Positions 58,869 to 64,000 of a stretch of 64,000 nt of DNA are shown here, one piece after another. This stretch comes from Periplaneta americana. Taxonomy: Eukaryota; Arthropoda; Insecta; Blattodea; Blattidae. Both the position numbers and the translations under genes were made by a program. The DNA lies in NCBI RefSeq assembly GCF_040183065.1, contig NC_091133.1, forward strand, positions 137,326,306 through 137,390,305, read 5' to 3'. Every line of letters begins with the position of its first letter. The first letter of the stretch is position 1. The notes under the pieces are model-generated. The model was not told where the DNA came from. It ran no database searches and worked only from the letters and a program-made list of their open reading frames with translations.

Positions 58869-59126
58869 GTCCACACCTGTGGAGTAACGGTCAGCGCGTC
58901 TGGCTGCGAAACCAGGTGGCCCGGGTTCGAATCCCGGTCGGGGCAAGTTACCTGGTTGAGGTTTTTTCCTGGGTTTTCCCTCAACCCAATACGAGCAAAT
59001 GCTGGGTAACTTTCGGTGCTGGACCCCGGACTCATTTCACCGGCATTATCACCTTCATATCATTCAGACGCTAAATAACCTAGATGTTGATACAGCGTCG
59101 TACAATAACCCAATAAAATAAATAAA
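58869..59126 (+). mobile_element. Full-length tRNA-headed SINE (family S1), 258 bp
   Basis: Head: 'gtccacacctgtggagtaac', box A-like 'agtaacggtcagcgcgtctgg', and a perfect T-arm-like 'cccgggttcgaatcccgg' with box B. Body: 'aagttacctggttgaggttt', 'actttcggtgctggaccccgg', 'gacgctaaataacctagatg'. 3' end: 'caataaaataaataaa'. It is flanked by perfect 13-bp duplications. It is the same family as 36519-36765, with high similarity, and is the youngest layer at this locus. Confidence 0.93.
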
Positions 59127-59139
59127 AACTAAGTAAGTA
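59127..59139. repeat. SINE target site duplication, right copy
   Basis: aactaagtaagta, matching 58856-58868. Confidence 0.9.
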
Positions 59140-59383
59140 TTATGAATGTCATATCGCCTGAAATCTAAGAGCGATCTAACTTACGTTACATACCAATTTT
59201 CAGCTATTATCGAGTGAAAATGTAACAAACTTACAGACGAACAGACAGAGAGGCAGATAGACAGACATCCAAAAAACAAACAAAAACTTCAAGAATGACA
59301 TTTTAGGTCAAGATAATTCATTATACATTTTAACACCAATTATTTTTGCAAAAGCGAAAATTACCATAAAATTTAGATTATAG

Positions 59384-59386
<3 letters not shown>
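59140..59386 (+). repeat. Dispersed repeat family A, copy 4, right part
   Basis: 'ttatgaatgtcatatcgcct', 'gatctaacttacgttacata', 'cagacagagaggcagataga' and 'caattatttttgcaaaagcg' continue the copy that breaks off at 55868. It ends at the (TTA)n array. Confidence 0.7.

Positions 59387-59433
<47 letters not shown>
59387..59433. repeat. (TTA)n microsatellite at the family A terminus
   Basis: About 15 units directly after the family A tail. Confidence 0.9.
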
Positions 59434-59437
<4 letters not shown>

Positions 59438-62149
59438 ACACTTCAAAATCTTGCAGTCAGATATGTGACAGTCTTTAAATTGACATAGTGCTTTGCCATT
59501 TTTTTCTTTCATTAACTGCATCTTCTGTTCAACTCCACTACACTCATATTCGTCTTCGACATATTGCTCTCTATCCTTATTTAGTATTTTAATACCTAAA
59601 AATCGTTTAATTTTACCAGTTAGAGGTTACTTTAATGTTCAGATTCTTGTAGCATGGAATAAATATGAGAAATATTGACCGCACAGCATCAGTATGTCTC
59701 CTATACAAAGACGTGATCAAGTGTCCACCCATCTGCATTATTCATTATTCAATAAGCAAAAAATGGAAAATAAAATTACACTGACATTCATCCGAATCCT
59801 TGAAGTGAACAGAAAGATATAGCCTGACGAAGCGAGGAGAGCAAACACCGAGACTTCGGTTTTTGCAAATAAATCAACTGAAATAGATAAAAAATCTGTA
59901 CATTCATAAATAGCAATGTCATACGAAAAGACTGGGAATGGAACCTAAAATACAGAAATTTAAGCATATTTAAGTTACAGAAATTAAACATGACATAATT
60001 ATTCATAGCAGAGATCAGAATTTGAAATTTGTCACAGAAATATTGCTTAAAATCATTGGCAGGAGGACATTCAAATGATCACTGTAAAGCATTATGCACT
60101 ACCAAGAATACTACTCTGATGATAAACTTAATAATATGCTGAAAAGATATCACCAAGTATTATCATCATATTTATATTGTTAAATTACTGCGCCATGTTT
60201 GTTCAGGTTGTCAGATTCCACTCTTATTAAGTTGGATATAACTGTTTTCATGATTTTAATTTTTGCAGTTATTAGTATATTCATGATGTTTCAATATTTA
60301 TGAATTTCAAATTCGTATTAAAAGGATTTGAAAATATAATTTAAGAATTTACATATATTCTAGCTTGCACGAAGTTGAATACATGGGATTTCTCGTCTAT
60401 TTCAAAACTTCCGTAACAATGAGAAACTTCGTCTTCTCTTGATGATCTTCTGCGTAATGTAAATTAGTTCCGGCATCTTTTGTTTCTAACAAATTGCACA
60501 CACTTTGCATGATGAAGACGAGCTCATTTGTACCGTGTGAATCCCTAATACAAACGGAATAACAAGCAGAAGGCAATATAAGACTTAAGCAGTTGCTTCT
60601 ATTAACAGCCCTTATATTGTGGGAAGGGTTGTAAAACAAACCTCATCAAGTCTATACGTGCGATGACGCCGACTGAATTCATCGCAGGGCTTTTTGTAAT
60701 GAGGTGCAGAGGGAAGTTGTAAATTGTGCAGCTGGCAGACTATATAGAGGGGGCAACTTTACCTGTTCTACAACATTTCAACATTATGCATTCCCTTCCT
60801 GCATTTTCATATGACTGTAATTACAGTCGGAAGGTTGAGATGATGTGCTGAAGTCTTTGGTTTAATTTTCATTATAATTATTTCCTTTGTGTTTATATTG
60901 CAAAAGTAAAAATGAACGTTGTATAGTTACATTGAACATTACAAACCCGTCACCGCCCAAGTGAATAGTGCTTTTGCTACCACCATTTTCGAGTTTCCCT
61001 CATTCACAATAATCCGTTTTGTCAGTGTGAAAGCAACAGACGAACTACTTGATGCCAGTAGCCGATTTTCGTGGAGTCGTGAGTAGTTACTCTTTTTCCT
61101 ACATAACACCCCTCCACAGTGACAAACTGGCAGTCATCAACACGTGGCTTTCTAAATCGTCAAGAAAACATGTAAATGCATGCAAATAGGTATCTTAAAA
61201 ATTCTTCAGGTATGTTTGATTCAACTTTTACAAGAGAATAATTATTTTGAAAACTAAATTAATGAGAAAAAAAGAAAAAATTCGTAAATGAAAGACGACT
61301 ATAAGCTTCAGACTTAGTACCGCACGGGTGAAATCGCTATAGCTTTAATAATATTAATAAATAAATGAAATCACATAGGCTCTATATATAGTAAATACTT
61401 ATGACGGGGCGTTGGTTCTCAAAATTCTTACACTAATTTCGTCATCTCACTCTCGCAGTCGAAATTAATTTTTCTCCGATTCAAGTTCCAACAGGAAACC
61501 AATGATTAACTTGAAACAGACTTCCAACAAAAATCGTTCATTCTTCCGGTATAACACCGGAGTAGCCGGTAAATGAAGAAAAAAAAAACTGATCTAAATT
61601 ATCGGTATGGACATACGGCCTACTTTCACTCATTATTCCATCATTCATAAATTAAGCATTCCTGTCAAATCAACATATAGGTCTATTTACAACATGTTGC
61701 TGCAATCTCATGACTAAATTTCAGTAGGCAATTGAAGAATGTGGTCCTAAAACGTGTTAAGTACATTTGTATGAAAAGACTGAGCTGTTTTTATGCACCG
61801 GCCTACGGACTGAGGGAGATTTCAGGTGACATGCACAATAACACAACCTTTTAGACGAGGATTGGCGAAAGAAAACGTGCTTACAATATAATAGAGGTAG
61901 CAAACACAGTCGTCCAGTTCCATAAAGCAGTAGCAGAGTGTGATCCCAAAACTCTCTGTCCATTTGGCTATTTTTATCATTCATAGCTACGTATGTATTA
62001 TATGACTATTATATGCTATGAAGTTAATGAAACACAAAGATGAAAGAGATTTCGTGATTTCATCGAATGCATTCACTGCATAATGGATAGATTAAAGTGC
62101 AAATTACGTCTGTAATCAAGACAGCCCAATAAACATAAACTGTATGCTA
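59434..62149. other. Long plain stretch
   Basis: AT-rich with frames of 60-80 codons on both strands; none shows a recognisable domain, and no repeat family of this window is present. Possibly intronic or intergenic. Confidence 0.35.
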
Positions 62150-62156
62150 ACATAAC

Positions 62157-62400
62157 AGAGCCTCCGGCGTAGTTCAGTCGGGTGAGGCGCCTGCCTGCCG
62201 ATCCGGAGTTGCACTCGGACGTGGTTCGATTGCCGCTTGGAATGATTACCTGGTTGGATGTTTTCTCCAAGATCCATAAGACGAATGTCAGGTAATCTAT
62301 GGCGAATCCCCGGCCTCATCTCACAAAATAGCATCTCGACATCACCAATTCCATCGACACTAAATAACCTTGTGGTTGATAGAGTGACGTTAAATAACCT
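62157..62400 (+). mobile_element. Full-length tRNA-headed SINE (family S4)
   Basis: Head: 'ccggcgtagttcagtcggg', box A-like 'tagttcagtcgggtgaggcg', and box B 'gtggttcgattgccgc'. Body: 'gattacctggttggatgttt', 'agacgaatgtcaggtaatct'. The tail 'ctaaataaccttgtggttga' and 'gagtgacgttaaataacct' resembles the S1 tail. ACATAAC occurs on both sides (62150-62156 and 62401-62407). The copy at 19235-19420 is a decayed relative. Confidence 0.8.
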
Positions 62401-62451
62401 ACATAACCGAAACTATGATTCAGTTCTTGATCTGTTAAGGAATTACTATAA

Positions 62452-64000
62452 ATCAGAATTCATTCAGACATCGTATCTAATATAAAAAAGAAAGTATTTG
62501 GTACTCATCACTATAAGCTTTATAATAAAAGTATATCATCTATGTTTATGTTTCCTGTAAACGAATGTGAAATCATTAATATTGTAAACAGTTTAAAAAA
62601 TAATGTGGCTCCTGGTATTGATGGTATTACAACAAATACCCTGAAACTTATTATCGAAGCTATTTCTAAACCACTTGCCTTTATATTTAATTTGTGCATA
62701 TCTCAAGGTGTATTTCCCTCAGCCCTAAAACATGCTGTGGTGATACCAATTCACAAGTCTGGTGACAAAAATAATCTTAATAATTACAGACCTATTTCAC
62801 TATTACCCAGTCTCTCTAAGGTATTTGAAAAATGTATGAAAACACGGTTAATAACATTTTTAGAAAAAAATAAACTACTAAATGATAATCAATTTGGTTT
62901 CAGAAAAAATTTGTGCACTGATGATGCTATTATGGCAGTTACCTCAAAAATAATTCAACAATTAGATGTAGGAAATAAATGTCTAGGAATTTTTCTAGAC
63001 TTACAAAAAGCTTTCGATACGGTCAACCACAGTATACTTTTGAATAAAATGGATGGATTAGGAATTAATGGAATTGCTTTAAAATTATTTAAATCTTACT
63101 TAAGTAACAGAACTCAAGCAACTAAAATAAATGATCACCTTAGTAAATCACGTAACATTGATATAGGTGTACCTCAGGGGACGATTTTAGGTCCTGTTTT
63201 GTTTTTAATATATATCAACGATTTACTTAAAATTGACATTGAGAAATATTCTGGTACTCTGTATTCTTATGCTGATGATACTGTGGTTATATTTAGCGGT
63301 TCGAGTTGGAATGAAACTTATCAAAATTCTAACAGTGGTATTAATATTATTAAAGAATGGCTGGATGCTCACTTACTTTCTTTGAACGTTTCTAAAACAA
63401 AATTAATACCATTTTCATTAACATCACATGGCCTTGAGCAACTAGAAATAAATGATAATATAAGTATAACTATACATGATTGTAACCTACTTACTTGCTC
63501 ATGTAACGCTTTGAGTATATCCTCACAAGTTAAATATTTAGGCATTATTATTGACCAACATTTAAAATGGGACAAGCATATCTCCTTTCTGTGTAACAGA
63601 TTGCGTAAAACAATCCACAAATTTTCCATTCTACGCTCTTATTTACCTGTTTATGTTCTGCGTACTGTGTACTTAGCTCTGTTTCAATCAATAATTCAGT
63701 ATGGTATTTTAGGTTGGGGAGGAATGGCAAAATCGACTCTCCGTCCTTTAAATCTGCTCCAAAAAAGAATTATCAAAATTTGTCTATATAAACCTTTTGA
63801 TTACCCAACAAAATTAATTTTTCAGGAATTTGGTGTATCAAATCTAGAACAAATTTATAAACAAAAATTGCTTATTTACTTCCATAAAAACCACAATAAA
63901 TTTAAATTTGATCCTCATGAATACCAGACGAGACAAAACTACAGTTTCTTTCTAAATACTCCCAAATGCCACACAACTGCTGGATTAAAACACAGCAGAA
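62452..64000 (+). CDS. LINE reverse transcriptase (CR1/Jockey-type), open to the window end
   Basis: The frame is free of stops from the codon after TAA 62449-62451 to 64000, over 516 codons. It would be the ORF2-type polymerase of a non-LTR retrotransposon. RT landmarks occur in order: APGIDGITTNTLK (about 62617-62650), NYRPISLLPSLSKVFE (62785-62832), NQFGFRK (62887-62907), FLDLQKAFDTVNH (62989-63027, first catalytic Asp), GVPQGTILGPVLFLIYINDL (63169-63228), YADDTVV (63274-63294, catalytic pair intact) and VKYLGIIID (63529-63555). The post-RT connection and SFFLNT lie near the end. The upstream endonuclease is missing: the SINE ends 50 bases before the frame, so the element is probably 5'-truncated. 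Unlike every other LINE here it shows no coding lesion. Confidence 0.88.
   Translation, partial: MRIHSDIVSNIKKKVFGTHHYKLYNKSISSMFMFPVNECEIINIVNSLKNNVAPGIDGITTNTLKLIIEAISKPLAFIFNLCISQGVFPSALKHAVVIPIHKSGDKNNLNNYRPISLLPSLSKVFEKCMKTRLITFLEKNKLLNDNQFGFRKNLCTDDAIMAVTSKIIQQLDVGNKCLGIFLDLQKAFDTVNHSILLNKMDGLGINGIALKLFKSYLSNRTQATKINDHLSKSRNIDIGVPQGTILGPVLFLIYINDLLKIDIEKYSGTLYSYADDTVVIFSGSSWNETYQNSNSGINIIKEWLDAHLLSLNVSKTKLIPFSLTSHGLEQLEINDNISITIHDCNLLTCSCNALSISSQVKYLGIIIDQHLKWDKHISFLCNRLRKTIHKFSILRSYLPVYVLRTVYLALFQSIIQYGILGWGGMAKSTLRPLNLLQKRIIKICLYKPFDYPTKLIFQEFGVSNLEQIYKQKLLIYFHKNHNKFKFDPHEYQTRQNYSFFLNTPKCHTTAGLKHSR

Noticed and set aside
58869..58950. A cellular tRNA gene
   Set aside because: Good box A/B and T-arm, but the head continues into a SINE body with flanking duplications and no full cloverleaf.

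Overview
This window is repeat-dense, AT-rich animal nuclear DNA, almost certainly from an insect and most likely a cockroach or termite relative (Blattodea). The reasons are a decayed TTAGG-type (arthropod telomere) pentamer array, many tRNA-headed SINEs, RTE-like and CR1/Jockey-like LINEs, Penelope-like, hAT, MULE and Tc1/mariner elements, long trinucleotide microsatellites, and an excess of the palindrome TAGGCCTA. Species assignment is inference. I see no complete host gene, no cellular RNA gene, no operon and no CRISPR array. Nearly every protein-like signal belongs to a transposable element. The one host-exon candidate is a short GC-rich 85-bp exon on the minus strand (20668-20752), and it is tentative.

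Layout. 1-6 kb: microsatellites, a 45-bp coding-length minisatellite (1544-3170) and copies of a dispersed repeat called family A here. 6.2-13.2 kb: a stack of elements. A TIR element (6672-8716) carries a nested Tc1/mariner deletion derivative (7743-8392). Next to it a Penelope-like element is split by a 2.85-kb hAT transposon with a perfect 8-bp target duplication (9368-12216) and by a foldback element made from the inverted 3' end of a mariner-type transposase gene (12384-12872). 14.0-15.3 kb: a FLYWCH-MULE remnant. 17-21 kb: SINE pieces, repeat family B, a CpG-rich low-repeat island and the exon candidate. 21.4-26 kb: LINE tails, including one LINE inserted in another with a 16-bp target duplication, and a diverged tandem array. 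26-50 kb: LINE tails, an internally deleted mariner, hAT scraps, several SINEs (one 559-bp tRNA-headed retroposon), a TTAA-flanked MITE and long plain stretches. 52.4-52.8 kb: the TTAGG-like array. 53.8 kb: a probable nuclear copy of mitochondrial nad3. 55.1-59.4 kb: a full-length but dead RTE-like LINE inside family A, with a SINE in its tail. 62.1-64.0 kb: a SINE followed by a LINE reverse-transcriptase frame that has no stop for over 516 codons and runs off the window.

The elements do not form a pathway. What can be read is the order of insertion: family A before the RTE-like LINE before the SINE; the CR1-like LINE before the RTE-like tail; the Penelope-like element before the hAT and the foldback.
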